Source: JBDIBB01 sp039812685
GTDB lineage: Bacteria; Acidobacteriota; Vicinamibacteria; Vicinamibacterales; JAFNAJ01
Assembly: GCA_039812685.1 (NCBI GenBank)
Contig: JBDIBB010000025.1
Span: forward strand, 1-40,680
Reading direction: 5' to 3'
DNA: 40,680 nt
Of this stretch, positions 25,460 to 35,500 are shown piece by piece. The notes under the pieces were generated by a model that was given only the letters and a program-made list of their open reading frames with translations, made no database searches and was not told the DNA's origin. How positions within the stretch are numbered: position 1 is the stretch's first letter; each line of letters begins with the position of its first letter. Position numbers and translations under genes: made by a program.

Positions 25460-26368
25460 TCAGCGGCCAAGCGTGAACACCTGAACGCGGCTGTTGTCGC
25501 GATCGGCGACCCACGCCTCGTCCCTGTCGTTCACGCAGACCCGCGCCGGATGGTTGAGCGCGCCCTCTCGCCACCCGGACACGAGCTGGCGGCCGACGAA
25601 CGCGCCGTCCTGTCCGATGCTGGCGATGCTGCCGGCGCCGCCCTCGACGACGAGAATCAGGCCGCGATCGGCCGCCAGCGACGTCGGCATGGAGACCAGC
25701 GCGCCGGAGATGTCGGGGCCGAGCGGCGAGAACGCCGTCGCGTCGCGCCTCGCGACGTAGAGCCGGCGCCCGATCGAATCCAGGGCCAGCACGCTGCCGA
25801 GGTCGTCCACGGCGATGTCGCCCACGAACCTGGCGTCGGCCGGCAGCGGCAGGGCCTTCTGGAACCGGCCGTCCCCATCGAGCACCAGGACGCGCGCCGA
25901 CAGGACGTCGAGGACGTAGACGCGGCCGTCGCCGCCGATCTGGAACGCCTTGACCACGATCGTCGAGGGAGGCGGGACGCCGGTGACGGTGAGCGCGCCC
26001 AGGAACTGGCCGTCGGCCGAGAGACGGACCACGCGGCGCCGGCGGCCGTCGAGGGCGTAGATCCGGCCCGCGGGGTCGAGTTGCACCTGCGTCGGCGCGG
26101 TGAGCTCGGCCATCGTGATGGGGGTCCACGCCTTCACCGCCCGTTCGTCGAACGTGAGACGCACGAGCCGGTCGTTGCCCGTGTCGGCAACGATCACCAG
26201 TCCCCCCGGTCCGCACGCCACGCCTTCCGGCAGGTGCAGCCCGGGGCCGGCCGTGTCGCCGTAGACCGCGGCCAGGAACCTGAACCGGGCGTTCTCGGCC
26301 GACACCAACGTCAGGCCCCCCCAGATGAGGGCGGTTGTGACGGCCACGATCGACAGCAGCGTCCTCAT
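25460..26368 (-). CDS. Exported NHL-repeat beta-propeller
   Basis: 302 residues, last gene of the cytochrome operon. A signal peptide or N-terminal anchor (about 1-24) precedes about six NHL blades, the clearest being LPEGVACGPGGLVIVADTGN (about 47-66) and AWVADRDNSRVQVFTL at the C-terminus. No CXXCH is present, so it is not a cytochrome. NHL propellers are protein-protein or ligand scaffolds and often accompany multiheme cytochromes in Geobacter-type loci. The start at ATG 26368, five nt after the 16-heme gene stop, is chosen for the signal peptide; the frame is open further upstream. Confidence 0.85.
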   Translation of the reverse strand: MRTLLSIVAVTTALIWGGLTLVSAENARFRFLAAVYGDTAGPGLHLPEGVACGPGGLVIVADTGNDRLVRLTFDERAVKAWTPITMAELTAPTQVQLDPAGRIYALDGRRRRVVRLSADGQFLGALTVTGVPPPSTIVVKAFQIGGDGRVYVLDVLSARVLVLDGDGRFQKALPLPADARFVGDIAVDDLGSVLALDSIGRRLYVARRDATAFSPLGPDISGALVSMPTSLAADRGLILVVEGGAGSIASIGQDGAFVGRQLVSGWREGALNHPARVCVNDRDEAWVADRDNSRVQVFTLGR

Positions 26369-26373
26369 CGCGA

Positions 26374-27657
26374 TCACCGTGTGTACTGCTTGTGGCAGGG
26401 CGTGCAGAGTTCGATGTTGGTTGGCGCCAGCAGCATGTACTTGTTGTCGGTGCCATGGCCGGCGTGGCAGCTCAGGCAGTCGACGCGAAGGTTCGGGTTG
26501 CGCGGATCGACGACCTTCTCGCCGATGGGGTGCTGCGAGTGCTGCTCGTAGTCGTGACACGCCGCGCACGCCACGACGTTCGACGGGGGATCCATGAGGT
26601 AGACGCCGGTCGACGCGTGGGGGGAATGGCACGCCGTGCACATCCCGTCGCGCACGGGCGCGTGCTTGGAGGTGACGCCCGCGATCTTCCTCGCCGTGTC
26701 CTCGTGGCAGGCGGCGCACAGCGACGCCGTGTCCGACTTGAGCAGCTTCGGCTGCCGCGACGCGTGGGGGCTGTGGCAGTTCGCGCAGCCCTGCCGGTCG
26801 GCGACGGGCCAGTGGAGGCGTGGCTTGGCGAAGGTGTCGGTGACCAGTTCGGCGTGACAGGCCCGGCAGAGCTCGAACCCGACGTTCTTCGTGGCAAACG
26901 GCGTGGCCGATCCGGGGGGCTCGTGGCACTGGGTGCACGTCTGGTCGCGCAGCGGCGCGTGCACGTTGTCGAGCAGCAGCGCCGGCTGGCTCGACCCGTG
27001 CGGATCGTGGCACGAGATGCACGAGGCCTGCGCCACCGGGTAGTTCCGGTGCCGCGTGACGAACGCCGGGCTGTCGGGCTCGTGGCACTGCACGCAGAGC
27101 GCGGGCACGGCCGTCTTCAGCAGGGCCACCGACGCCTCCGAGGCGTGCGGCGTGTGACAGGTGGTGCAGCCGTCCTGCACCGGACGGTGCCTGAACTTCG
27201 CCCTGGCCACGGCGTCGCCCAGGTCCTGGTGGCAACTGATGCACAGGTCGTTGCCCTTCGCCACCAGGAGCGCGGCGTTGTCGGAGGCGTGCGGGTCGTG
27301 ACACTTCGCGCACGCGCCGTCGGCCACGACCTGGTGCGTGCTCTTCGCGCTCGCCGGCACGAGGTCGCCGTGACAACTGGCGCAGAGCTGCGCGGGCGAC
27401 TCCGACAGCAGCTTCTCGTGGGAGGAGACGTGCGGGCTGTGGCAGCTCGAGCAGTCACCCGACGCCACGGCGGCGTGAACGAACCGCTTCTTGAGCGTGG
27501 CCTCGAAGTCGGCGTGGCAGGAGAGACAGAGCGCGCGCTGGCTGGTCTCCTTCAGCCGGTACGGGTTCTGCTGGCTGAGGGCCACGGAATGGCCGGCGAG
27601 CAGCCCCACGACGACGAGGGAGAGCTTCAGGCGCCAGGTCAAGGCGGTCGCGTTCAT
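26374..27657 (-). CDS. Secreted 16-heme cytochrome c (doubled CXXCH family)
   Basis: 427 residues with a signal peptide (about 1-29) and sixteen CXXCH sites, the first at C44-H48 and the last at C418-H422, one per 27 residues. Sites alternate between LCxxCH and CxxCHxPHxS types, the pattern of the doubled-CXXCH family (PF09699/TIGR01905). Extra His residues near each site can supply distal ligands. The start ATG overlaps the stop of the 26-heme gene (ATGA), so the two cytochromes are made together. It should be a periplasmic or cell-surface electron conduit; the location is not shown by the sequence. Confidence 0.95.
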   Translation of the reverse strand: MNATALTWRLKLSLVVVGLLAGHSVALSQQNPYRLKETSQRALCLSCHADFEATLKKRFVHAAVASGDCSSCHSPHVSSHEKLLSESPAQLCASCHGDLVPASAKSTHQVVADGACAKCHDPHASDNAALLVAKGNDLCISCHQDLGDAVARAKFRHRPVQDGCTTCHTPHASEASVALLKTAVPALCVQCHEPDSPAFVTRHRNYPVAQASCISCHDPHGSSQPALLLDNVHAPLRDQTCTQCHEPPGSATPFATKNVGFELCRACHAELVTDTFAKPRLHWPVADRQGCANCHSPHASRQPKLLKSDTASLCAACHEDTARKIAGVTSKHAPVRDGMCTACHSPHASTGVYLMDPPSNVVACAACHDYEQHSQHPIGEKVVDPRNPNLRVDCLSCHAGHGTDNKYMLLAPTNIELCTPCHKQYTR

Positions 27658-29669
27658 CGCTGGCCGCTCCTCGGCGGAAGATGGCAGTCGGAACAGGATT
27701 TCACCCCGAACGGAGCGTGCGCGTTCGGCTTGAACAGCCCGGGATCGTCGGCCCCGTGCGCATCGTGACAGCGTTCGCAGCGAATCACGGCGGGGTCGAT
27801 CTCCAGGTGCGCCGCGCTGAAGGTGGGGCTCGTCAGCTCGTGGCATTCCGAGCAGAGGGCGCGAACGGGCCGGATCATCAGCGTGGCCTCGGCCGAGGCG
27901 TGCGGCGCGTGGCACCGCAGGCACTCGCGGGCGGCCGGCGAGTGGACGTTCGGCTTCTCGAGCAGCGCCTTCGTCTCCTTGTGGCAGCCGAGACACAGGT
28001 CGGGCGTTCGCGCCACCATCAGGTGGTCCAGCGCGGTCTGGTGGGGGTTGTGGCAACTCGTGCAGTCACCGGCGGCGGCCGGCTGGTGCTTCGAGGCGGC
28101 CGAGTCGACGGCGTCCTTGACCTCGCCATGGCACGTGGAGCACAGCGTGCCGATCGGCTCGGTGGCCATGCCGCGCACGTTGCTGCCGTGCGGATCGTGG
28201 CACGAGAGGCACATGCCCTCGACGAAGGGGCCGTGCGTGGCGTGGCCCTCGACCGGCTTCATCATGTCGGCGTGGCACGTCGAGCACAGCGGCGCGCCGC
28301 TGGCCTTCAGCAGCTTCGGCTCGCTGCCGCCGTGGGGCAGGTGGCACGACGAGCAGGCGCCGTCGCGGACCGGCTGGTGCATGTAGGTCGTGGTGAACGT
28401 CGTCTGGCTGTCGGCGTGGCAGGCGTAGCACACGCGGTCGGTGCGGTCCTTGAGGATGCCGGCGACGTTGCTGCCGTGAGGATTGTGGCAGGAGGTGCAG
28501 TCGTCCATGGCGGCCGGTGCGTGAGGCACGGCCGCGTTCTGCGCCGCCTCCTGCGTCGCCGCATGGCACGAGGCGCAGAGCGCACCCGGCGCCGCGGTCA
28601 GCAGCTGCCCGTTGTCGGAGGAGTGCGGTGCGTGACAGGTGAGACAGCCCGGCTCGCCGGCCACGGGGGCGTGCTTGAAGGCGACGGTCGCCGATTGCGC
28701 GGCGTGGCACGTCACGCAGAGGCTGTTGCCGCTGCCGGTGAGCAGCTTGCGATTCTCCGACGCATGCGGATCGTGGCAGGTCAGGCACTGGCCATCGGCA
28801 AACGGCGGGTGCTTCACCTTGCCGGCGCCGCCCATGCTGCCGGGATCGTGGCACGTCTGGCAGAGATCGCCCGCCTGCGCCGTCACCTCGAAGGGCTTCG
28901 CCGAGGTGGGCGCCGCGTGACACGTCTCGCACTGCGCGCCGGCGAGCGGCGCGTGCACGCTCGACTTCAGCAGCTTCGCCTGCGTCGAGCTGTGAGGGTT
29001 GTGGCACCTCACGCAGGAGACGGTCTCCACGGGGTAGCCGCCGTGCGCCGTCTTGAAGGCGGTGTCCGGCGCGTGGCAATCCAGGCACAGCGCCTTCTCC
29101 TCCTTGACGAGGAGGTTCGGCTGATCGGCGCCGTGGGAGGCATGGCAGGCCGCGCACCCCGAGGCCTGCAGCACCGCATGGACCACGGGCCGCTCGTAAT
29201 CGGCCTTCGCGTGACACTGGTAGCAGCCGTCGGACCCTTCGGCGACGAGCAGGTACCTGGCCTGCGAGGCGTGCGGGTTGTGGCAGCTGATGCACCCGCC
29301 GCTGCGCGCCGCCGTGTGCACGTGCGCCTTGTTGAGCCCGATCGTCTCGGGCGCGTGGCAGGTGAAGCAGAGATCGTTGCCGTCCTTCTTCAGGACCAGC
29401 GTCGTGACCAGGCCGTGGCGCAGGTGGCACTGGTCGCACTGGTTCTCCTTGACCACCGCGTGCACGTACTTCATGCGGAGGTACTTGTCCGCGAAATCCT
29501 TGTGGCACGTGAGGCAGTCCTGACGAGCCAGCCCCTGTTTGGAGCTCGGCGCGCCCCCGCCGAGCGTGCGGCGCCGGGGCTGCTGCCCGTGCGACTGCTG
29601 CAGGCTCACGCCCAGCAGCACGACGGTGATCCACGCCAGTGTCCTCAACCCTGGCTTCCAGGACGACAT
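27654..29669 (-). CDS. Secreted 26-heme cytochrome c (doubled CXXCH family)
   Basis: 671 residues, signal peptide about 1-29, then twenty-six CXXCH sites from C52-H56 to C659-H663, one per 26 residues. Each repeat couples a site like LCxTCHA to one like CxxCHxPHxS ending in LLK or LLT, so the protein is a long tandem array. It would carry about 16 kDa of heme. No other recognisable domain and no lipobox. The ATG is preceded by GGAGG at good spacing, which itself follows a perfect 9-bp hairpin. The next gene overlaps by 4 nt and encodes a shorter protein of the same repeat type, suggesting internal duplication. Confidence 0.96.
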   Translation of the reverse strand: MSSWKPGLRTLAWITVVLLGVSLQQSHGQQPRRRTLGGGAPSSKQGLARQDCLTCHKDFADKYLRMKYVHAVVKENQCDQCHLRHGLVTTLVLKKDGNDLCFTCHAPETIGLNKAHVHTAARSGGCISCHNPHASQARYLLVAEGSDGCYQCHAKADYERPVVHAVLQASGCAACHASHGADQPNLLVKEEKALCLDCHAPDTAFKTAHGGYPVETVSCVRCHNPHSSTQAKLLKSSVHAPLAGAQCETCHAAPTSAKPFEVTAQAGDLCQTCHDPGSMGGAGKVKHPPFADGQCLTCHDPHASENRKLLTGSGNSLCVTCHAAQSATVAFKHAPVAGEPGCLTCHAPHSSDNGQLLTAAPGALCASCHAATQEAAQNAAVPHAPAAMDDCTSCHNPHGSNVAGILKDRTDRVCYACHADSQTTFTTTYMHQPVRDGACSSCHLPHGGSEPKLLKASGAPLCSTCHADMMKPVEGHATHGPFVEGMCLSCHDPHGSNVRGMATEPIGTLCSTCHGEVKDAVDSAASKHQPAAAGDCTSCHNPHQTALDHLMVARTPDLCLGCHKETKALLEKPNVHSPAARECLRCHAPHASAEATLMIRPVRALCSECHELTSPTFSAAHLEIDPAVIRCERCHDAHGADDPGLFKPNAHAPFGVKSCSDCHLPPRSGQR

Positions 29670-29683
29670 GCGCTGTCCTCCAA

Positions 29684-29704
29684 CGCGTCCCCGGCGGGGA
29701 CGCG
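29684..29704 (-). promoter_or_regulatory. 9-bp hairpin just before the 26-heme gene SD
   Basis: CGCGTCCCC (29684-29692) and GGGGACGCG (29696-29704) form a perfect 9-bp stem with a 3-nt loop in the 39-nt gap between the PPIase stop and the cytochrome start. The GGAGG ribosome site lies directly downstream in the transcript. No T tract follows. It could protect the downstream mRNA or separate expression levels within the operon. Confidence 0.45.
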
Positions 29705-29708
29705 GGGA

Positions 29709-31367
29709 TTACTCCGCCCGCTTCAGGTAGATCTCGACCTTCCCGAGGGCACGCAGCTTCGCCGCGTGATCCTCGACGGCTTTCCTCAGCTTCTCGCCGT
29801 AGAGCTTCCGGGCAATCTGCTCCCGCACGTCTTCATAGGACTGCGGGACCGGGGCCACGACCTCCTGCACCATCAACGCGTAGAAATGGCCCTCGGGGCT
29901 GCCGTACAGCCTGACGTCACCGGGCCTGGCTTCGGCCAGCGCCTTCCGGACCCCTTCCGGGAGGCTGTCGAGGGTGAGCGGGCGTCCGTCGAAGGTCAGC
30001 AGTCCCTTCGCGTCGCTGCCGGCCTGATGGCCGGCCGTGTTCGCCAGCCATCCGAAGTCGGTGCCCTGCCTCAGCTTCTCGACGGCCGACTCGGCCGCCG
30101 CGCGTTCCGTGAAGGCCAGCCCGCGCACCTTCAGCATGCCCGGCGAGGCGTACTCGCCGCGGTGCGCGTCGTAGTAGGTCCGCACCTCATCCTCGCGCAT
30201 CCGGTTCGACGCGACGATCACCTTCTGCACGAAGGCGTCGAACACGAGGCCGTCCTGGAAGGCGTTGATCCGGTCGACATAGGCCGCGGTCTTGTCGATG
30301 CCGAGCCGCAGCGCCTCGGCGTTCAGCAGGCGACGCCCGAGCGTGGCGTCCAGCGCCGCCTGCTTGCGCGCGTTGAGCTTCGCGCCCTGGGCCCCCGGAT
30401 CGCCGCCGTGGAAGAACTGCATGCGGAGGTAGTCGGTGAGGTCGCCGACCGTCAGCGGGGCCGCGCCCCTGATCTCGGCGACCACCCGCGTGTCCTTCAC
30501 CAGCGCGTCGATGCCGGGTTCGGGTGCGGCATAGTCGATGCTGTCGAGCACGTCCCGGTGAAGGACGACGTGCTGGCGGCGCAGCGATTCCTCGTGGGCC
30601 TTGAGGAACTCCTGCTGCTGGCGCTTGACCACGGCCTCGCGTGCCTCGTCGCGGAGTGCCTGGCTGTCGGCGGTGCGCAGATCGACGACTTTCACGATGG
30701 CGAATCCCGCCTGGATCTGGAGGACCGGGCTCACCTCTCCGGGCTTCAGCCTCGAGACCGCCTCGCCGATCGCCGGCAGGAAGTCGCTCATCCGGTGGTA
30801 CTCGTCGTCGTGGGCCGCTTCGGCCTCGCCGGCGGCCACGGAGCTGGCGGCCACCGCGTCGTACGCGTCGCCGCCGGTCATGGCGGCTCGCGCGCGGCGT
30901 GCGGCCGGCTCGCTCTTGAACAGGATCGAGCTGGTTCGCCACTGCCGGGCCGATTCCCGGTACAACGCCTCGATGGCGGTCTCGTCGGGCTTGACCTGCT
31001 GCACCAGCGTGTCCATGAGGACGTCGCGCAGGAACTGCCGGGACGAGACGTCGACCTGCTTCTGGATGTCCGGCAGGTCGGCCAGCCCCATGGTGGCCGC
31101 CTCCTGGACGATGAGCCGCACGGTGATGAGACGATCGAGCAGCTCGAGGTCCGCCGCCGTCGCGCGGCCCTCGCGCAGGCGCGCCACGTCGACGGGCCCC
31201 TCGCGCTGCAGGAGGAGTTCGTCGAGGGCAATCGCGTCGTCGTTGACGGTGGCGACGGCCGGCCGGCCGTCCACCAGGGGCAGTGCCTGGGGGGCCTGCC
31301 CGAGCAGGGCCCGCGCTGGCAGTGATGCGGCCAGCACGGTGATGGCCGCGAGACATCGAAATCGCAT
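29709..31367 (-). CDS. Periplasmic SurA/PpiD-like PPIase with two parvulin domains
   Basis: 552 residues from ATG 31367, which has AAGGA at good spacing; an upstream ATG at 31397 is less likely. Signal peptide about 1-24. A helical chaperone region (about 40-110) precedes a first parvulin-like domain (about 115-220, degenerate). A second helical region and a second parvulin domain follow (about 400-515, KVRGLAFTERAAAESAVEKL, then FDGRPLTLDSLPEGVRKALA). Such proteins fold outer-membrane or exported proteins. Its position directly before two giant cytochromes and in the operon of a beta-barrel suggests a dedicated folding factor. Catalytic residues cannot be assigned with confidence. Confidence 0.82.
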   Translation of the reverse strand: MRFRCLAAITVLAASLPARALLGQAPQALPLVDGRPAVATVNDDAIALDELLLQREGPVDVARLREGRATAADLELLDRLITVRLIVQEAATMGLADLPDIQKQVDVSSRQFLRDVLMDTLVQQVKPDETAIEALYRESARQWRTSSILFKSEPAARRARAAMTGGDAYDAVAASSVAAGEAEAAHDDEYHRMSDFLPAIGEAVSRLKPGEVSPVLQIQAGFAIVKVVDLRTADSQALRDEAREAVVKRQQQEFLKAHEESLRRQHVVLHRDVLDSIDYAAPEPGIDALVKDTRVVAEIRGAAPLTVGDLTDYLRMQFFHGGDPGAQGAKLNARKQAALDATLGRRLLNAEALRLGIDKTAAYVDRINAFQDGLVFDAFVQKVIVASNRMREDEVRTYYDAHRGEYASPGMLKVRGLAFTERAAAESAVEKLRQGTDFGWLANTAGHQAGSDAKGLLTFDGRPLTLDSLPEGVRKALAEARPGDVRLYGSPEGHFYALMVQEVVAPVPQSYEDVREQIARKLYGEKLRKAVEDHAAKLRALGKVEIYLKRAE

Positions 31368-31404
31368 GGGATCCTTCTGGAAGCGCCCGCTGGCCATGCC
31401 GGAT

Positions 31405-32505
31405 CTATCGCCTCTCGCCCGCGAGCGCCGCGACGGTGAGTCCCGTCATCCGCGTGGCCATGGCGTGGGCCAGCGTGAAGCGGCCACGCCCGAAGAAGCG
31501 CACGCCGTCTTCACCGTCGTTGTAGCTGTGCGAGCTCCAGACCACCCGGCGGCTCGCCCGCTCGATCAGCACGGTGGAGAAGTCCACGCGCGCATGGCCC
31601 TCGGGGCCCTCGTAGTCGTCGTAGTAGATCACGCGTCCCGCCAGCACGAAATCGGCATCGAGGACGCTTGCCACCAGCTCCGCGTCCTCGATCGAGACGC
31701 CGCCCTCCATGATGACCCGTGCCTGCAGCAGTTGCTGCCGCACGTCGCCCCTGTCGATGACGCGGAAGGTCCCCGACGAGGACAGGTGACGCTCGAAGAG
31801 CAGCGCCATGACGTCGCCGGCGTTCCGGCGTCCGCTGACGTTGTAGAAGGGCAGCACGGCCACCGAGTGCGCCCGGCCGGGCTCCAGGGTCACGGCGCGA
31901 TAGGTGATCCTGGGCCGGAAGCGGGCGCCCTGCCTGCCGGCCGCGGCCGCCTGTCCCGTCTCGAGTCGGGCGGCGAGCGAGCGCCCGAGCCGGTCGAGCG
32001 CCCTTGCCTGCAACACCTGGAAGTCGTCGACGAGACCGAGGTCGAACAGACCCGGCGCCTCGTCGCCGGCAAGCCCGGCATCGTCGGCCCAGATCACGAC
32101 CGGCGCCGCCCGCACCGACACGAGGCGGGCGATCAGCGACAGCTTCGGCGGACTCGTCTCGCTCCAGTACCCGACGGATACGAACAGCGCCGCGTCGACG
32201 CCCGCTTCCTTCCGGAGCTGTTCGGCGGAGGCGGCGTCGATGCCGGCGGCATAGCGGATGCGATGGCGGGCCATGAACGCGTCGAGATCGTCGGCGCCGA
32301 GCACCGTCACGCCCGCCGCCGACAGCCGCTCGATGAAGGCGTCGCGGACCTGGTCGGCGCGGATGGCGGTGCCGCTGAGGTTCTCGACCGGGAACACCGC
32401 CACCTTCGCGATCGGATCGGCGGCCGCCGCGGGCCGCGGCCACACGCCGGCCGCCATCGCGACGAGGAGGGTTCCGGCGAGCGTGGCGAGCAAGGGTCTG
32501 GGCAC
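31405..32505 (-). CDS. Exported protein with two CsgG/GNA1162-like domains
   Basis: 366 residues from a GTG, with a cleavable signal peptide (about 1-29, PAAAADP) and no lipobox Cys. Two related alpha/beta units follow. The first, about 33-190, starts KVAVFPVENLSGTAIRADQV; the second, about 212-345, contains SVAVLPFYNVSGRRNAGDVM and DADFVLAGRVIYYDDY. The pattern (VAV-PF-N-SG, then a long helix, then AD-LAGRV) is that of the CsgG/TolB-N/GNA1162 group of envelope proteins. CsgG itself is the curli secretion pore, but pore-forming is not shown here because the family also includes non-pore proteins. Confidence 0.72.
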   Translation of the reverse strand: MPRPLLATLAGTLLVAMAAGVWPRPAAAADPIAKVAVFPVENLSGTAIRADQVRDAFIERLSAAGVTVLGADDLDAFMARHRIRYAAGIDAASAEQLRKEAGVDAALFVSVGYWSETSPPKLSLIARLVSVRAAPVVIWADDAGLAGDEAPGLFDLGLVDDFQVLQARALDRLGRSLAARLETGQAAAAGRQGARFRPRITYRAVTLEPGRAHSVAVLPFYNVSGRRNAGDVMALLFERHLSSSGTFRVIDRGDVRQQLLQARVIMEGGVSIEDAELVASVLDADFVLAGRVIYYDDYEGPEGHARVDFSTVLIERASRRVVWSSHSYNDGEDGVRFFGRGRFTLAHAMATRMTGLTVAALAGERR

Positions 32506-32532
32506 CTGGCGTGTGTCCTCGTGGAGGCGCCG

Positions 32533-35500
32533 CTACGAGGCTGGCGCGAGCTCCCGTGTCCTGGAGGCAATCGTCTCCCTGAACCGGCGCATCGTCGAGT
32601 CGGCCGCGGGCAGCCCCTGGCCCCGGTCGACGGCGGCCGCCGCATCGCCCCGGTAGGCCGTGCGAAGCGCGTCCAGCACGGTGACGGCCAGGCCGTCGAC
32701 CAAGCCCGGTCGATCGTAGTCGTTCACGTACACCTGCCCGTACACGCTGCGCGCGCGGTTGTCGACGAACATCACCGAGGCGCGTGAGCGGCTGATGGGC
32801 ACCAGCACGGCCGCCATCTCCACGGTCATCCGGTGTCCGCTGGCGTCGAGCACGGCAAACGACTCCTGCCGAATCAGCCGCGGTTCCAGGCTGACGGCCG
32901 TGTCGAACTCCTCCTTCAGGAACCGGCCCGGCGCGTACCAGGGGTGCTCGGCGCCCAGCCGGCCCAGCAACTGCACGAAACGCGGGTCGTCCTTCATGCC
33001 GCCGAGGAAGAGCGACAGCGCCGGGTCGCCCACGCGGGCGGCGGCCCGTTGCCGCCGCCAGCGATCCCGCTGACGTGCGGCCGCGTCGGCCCCGGCGGCC
33101 GGCTTCAGGTACGGCAGGATGCTCTCGCGACTGGCGGTGAGGGCGTCGACGTTGGCCGACATCACCGAGACGGTGGCAATCGAGAACGGCGCCGAGAACT
33201 CGAGGTAGAGGTAGTCGTCGGTGTTCAGGACGCCGCCGTGCGCGAAGCGCCGCATGCCCTCGGTGCCCATGACGAAGTAGCTGAGCAGGTCGGCCGGCGT
33301 GCCCATCTCGACACGCCGGAGATCGGCGGCGACCTCCGGCGCGGCGAGCCGGCGCTCCAGGGCTTCCTCGTCGAGGACCAGCGGCGAGTTGCTGCCGACG
33401 ATTTCCGCGTCGTAGTGGGTGAGCCAGAGCAGCGTGTAGGCGAAGTGCTCCTGGAAGGTGCGGACCACCGACCGGAGGTCGTCGGGCGTCAGCTCGTAGA
33501 TCGGGAGCCACTGCGCGATGACGCCGCCCGGGCGCAGGTGCCTGGCGGCGAGCGCGAAGTACTGGCTCGAGTAGAGGTAGCCCGCGCCGCGGAACCAGGG
33601 ATGGATGGGATCGGCCGTGATGACGTCGAACATCCGGTCGGTGGTCATCAGGAAGTTGCGGCCGTCGTTGAAGATGACCTTCACCTTCGGGTGATCGAGC
33701 ACGCGGTGGTTGTATTCCTCGAAGGATCGGGCGACGCCCTGGACGCCGGGCTCGATCTCGACGATGGTCACCTGGCCGACGCTGGGGTGCACGGCCGTCG
33801 CGCCGGCGGTCATGCCGCTGCCCATGCCGACCACGAGCACGTCGCGCGGCTCCGGGTGGAGGAGCATCGGCAGGTGCCCGAGCGTGTACTGCACCTGCTG
33901 CGCCTGGAGGTGGGACGACGCCTCGACGCGGCCGTTGGTGAGGAACGCCTTCTCGCCGCCCTTGACCCTGATGACGCTGACGATCGACTCGATGCCTTCG
34001 GCGTAGTAGAGGACGTCGGTGTTCTCCACCGCCTCGCGCACCATCTCGGGCGTGCGGAAGGCCTCGGGCTGGTTGCTGCGGAAGATCGCGAAGTAGCTGC
34101 GGTCCCAGACCCGCGCGATGTCGGGGTTGACCGCGAGCGTGACGGCCGCGGCCAGCGACGCGGCCGCGACGGCCGGCAGCAGCCACCCGGGCCGCCGCTG
34201 GCTGGCGAGCACCGCGAGCCCGGTTCCCGCGTTGAGCAGGGCGAGCAGCTGGAGCGACCGCTCGATGCCGAACAGGTGGATCAGCACGAGACCGCTGACG
34301 GCGGCGCCCAGGATGGATCCCACCGTGTTGTAGGCGAGCACCTCGCCCACGGCGCGGCCCACGGCGCGACGCTGCCTCGCCAGCACCTCGCCGGCCATCG
34401 GGAAGGCCGCGCCCATGAAGAACGCGGGCACCACCATGTAGAGGAACGCGAGCGCGAAGTGCGCCAGCGTGCGCGACCCGAACGACAGCAGGTCGGTCCC
34501 GTGCAGGTAGTTCTGCAGCCGGACGGAGTTCGCGGGGATGTCGCGCAGGTAGATGGTGACCAGCAGCGCCGTCACGCCGATGACGACCTGCGTGAGCCCG
34601 AAGAAGGCGATCAGGCGTCTCGCATCCGGACCCGGCGCGCGCCACACCCGGGCCAGCGCGCCATAGACCGCGCTGCCGATGGCGATTCCCGTCAGGAAGG
34701 CGACGAGGATGATCGTGAAGCTGTAGACGCTTGCGCCGATGGCGATCGTCAGCACGCGCGTCCAGAGCACCTCGTAGCCGAGCGCGCAGAACCCGCTGAT
34801 CCCGATGCCCCACAGCACGAGCGCGGCGGGCAGGGAGGCGCGCGGCGTGGCCTCGTGCCAGGTGTCGGCGCCGGAGAAATCGGCCGCGGCGGGCGTCTGG
34901 CCGCCGGCGCGCGCCCCTGGCGCCCGACCGGCATCGAGCCGCCGCTGGAGCAGCAGGCTGAGCACGCCGATCGCCAGGTTGGTGGCCACCGCGAGGTAGA
35001 GCGTCGTGCTGACCGCGTAGACGCGCAGGAAGTAGAAGCCTGCCACCAGCGATCCCGCGACGGCGCCCAGCGTGTTGAAGCCGTAGAGGAACGACAGGCG
35101 GCTGCGCAGCTCCTCGGGCTGGCCCGACACGAAGCGCGAGAGCACCGGCAGCGTGCCGCCCATCAGCACCGTGGGCAGCAGCAGCGCCACCACCGAGAAG
35201 GTCATCCGGAGGACGGAGAGATAGATGGCCGACTCGTCGCGTCCCTGCGCGAGCGCCACGTAGATGGCGGGGTAGACCCTCACCAGGCCCGCGAAGGCGA
35301 GGGCGCTGGCGGCGATGCCCAGCTCCAGGATGCCGTAGAGCCGCAGCGGCCGGCGCACCCGGTCCACCCGCCTGCCGATGACGTAGCCCCCGATGGCCAG
35401 GCCGGCCATGAAGATGGAGAGCACCGCCGTCACCGCCAGGTGCGAGCCGCCGAAGACCAGCGTCAGGGATCGCACCCAGACCAGCTGGTAGACGAGCGCG

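Noticed and set aside
26374..29669. Regular DNA repeats resembling a CRISPR-like or tandem-repeat array
   Set aside because: The periodicity of about 80 nt comes from heme motifs in coding sequence; there are no identical repeats with unique spacers.
27681..31325. Plus-strand open frame of about 1200 codons across the cytochrome and PPIase genes
   Set aside because: It mirrors the CXXCH repeat periodicity on the opposite strand, which produces repeats by itself. No start signal or recognisable protein.
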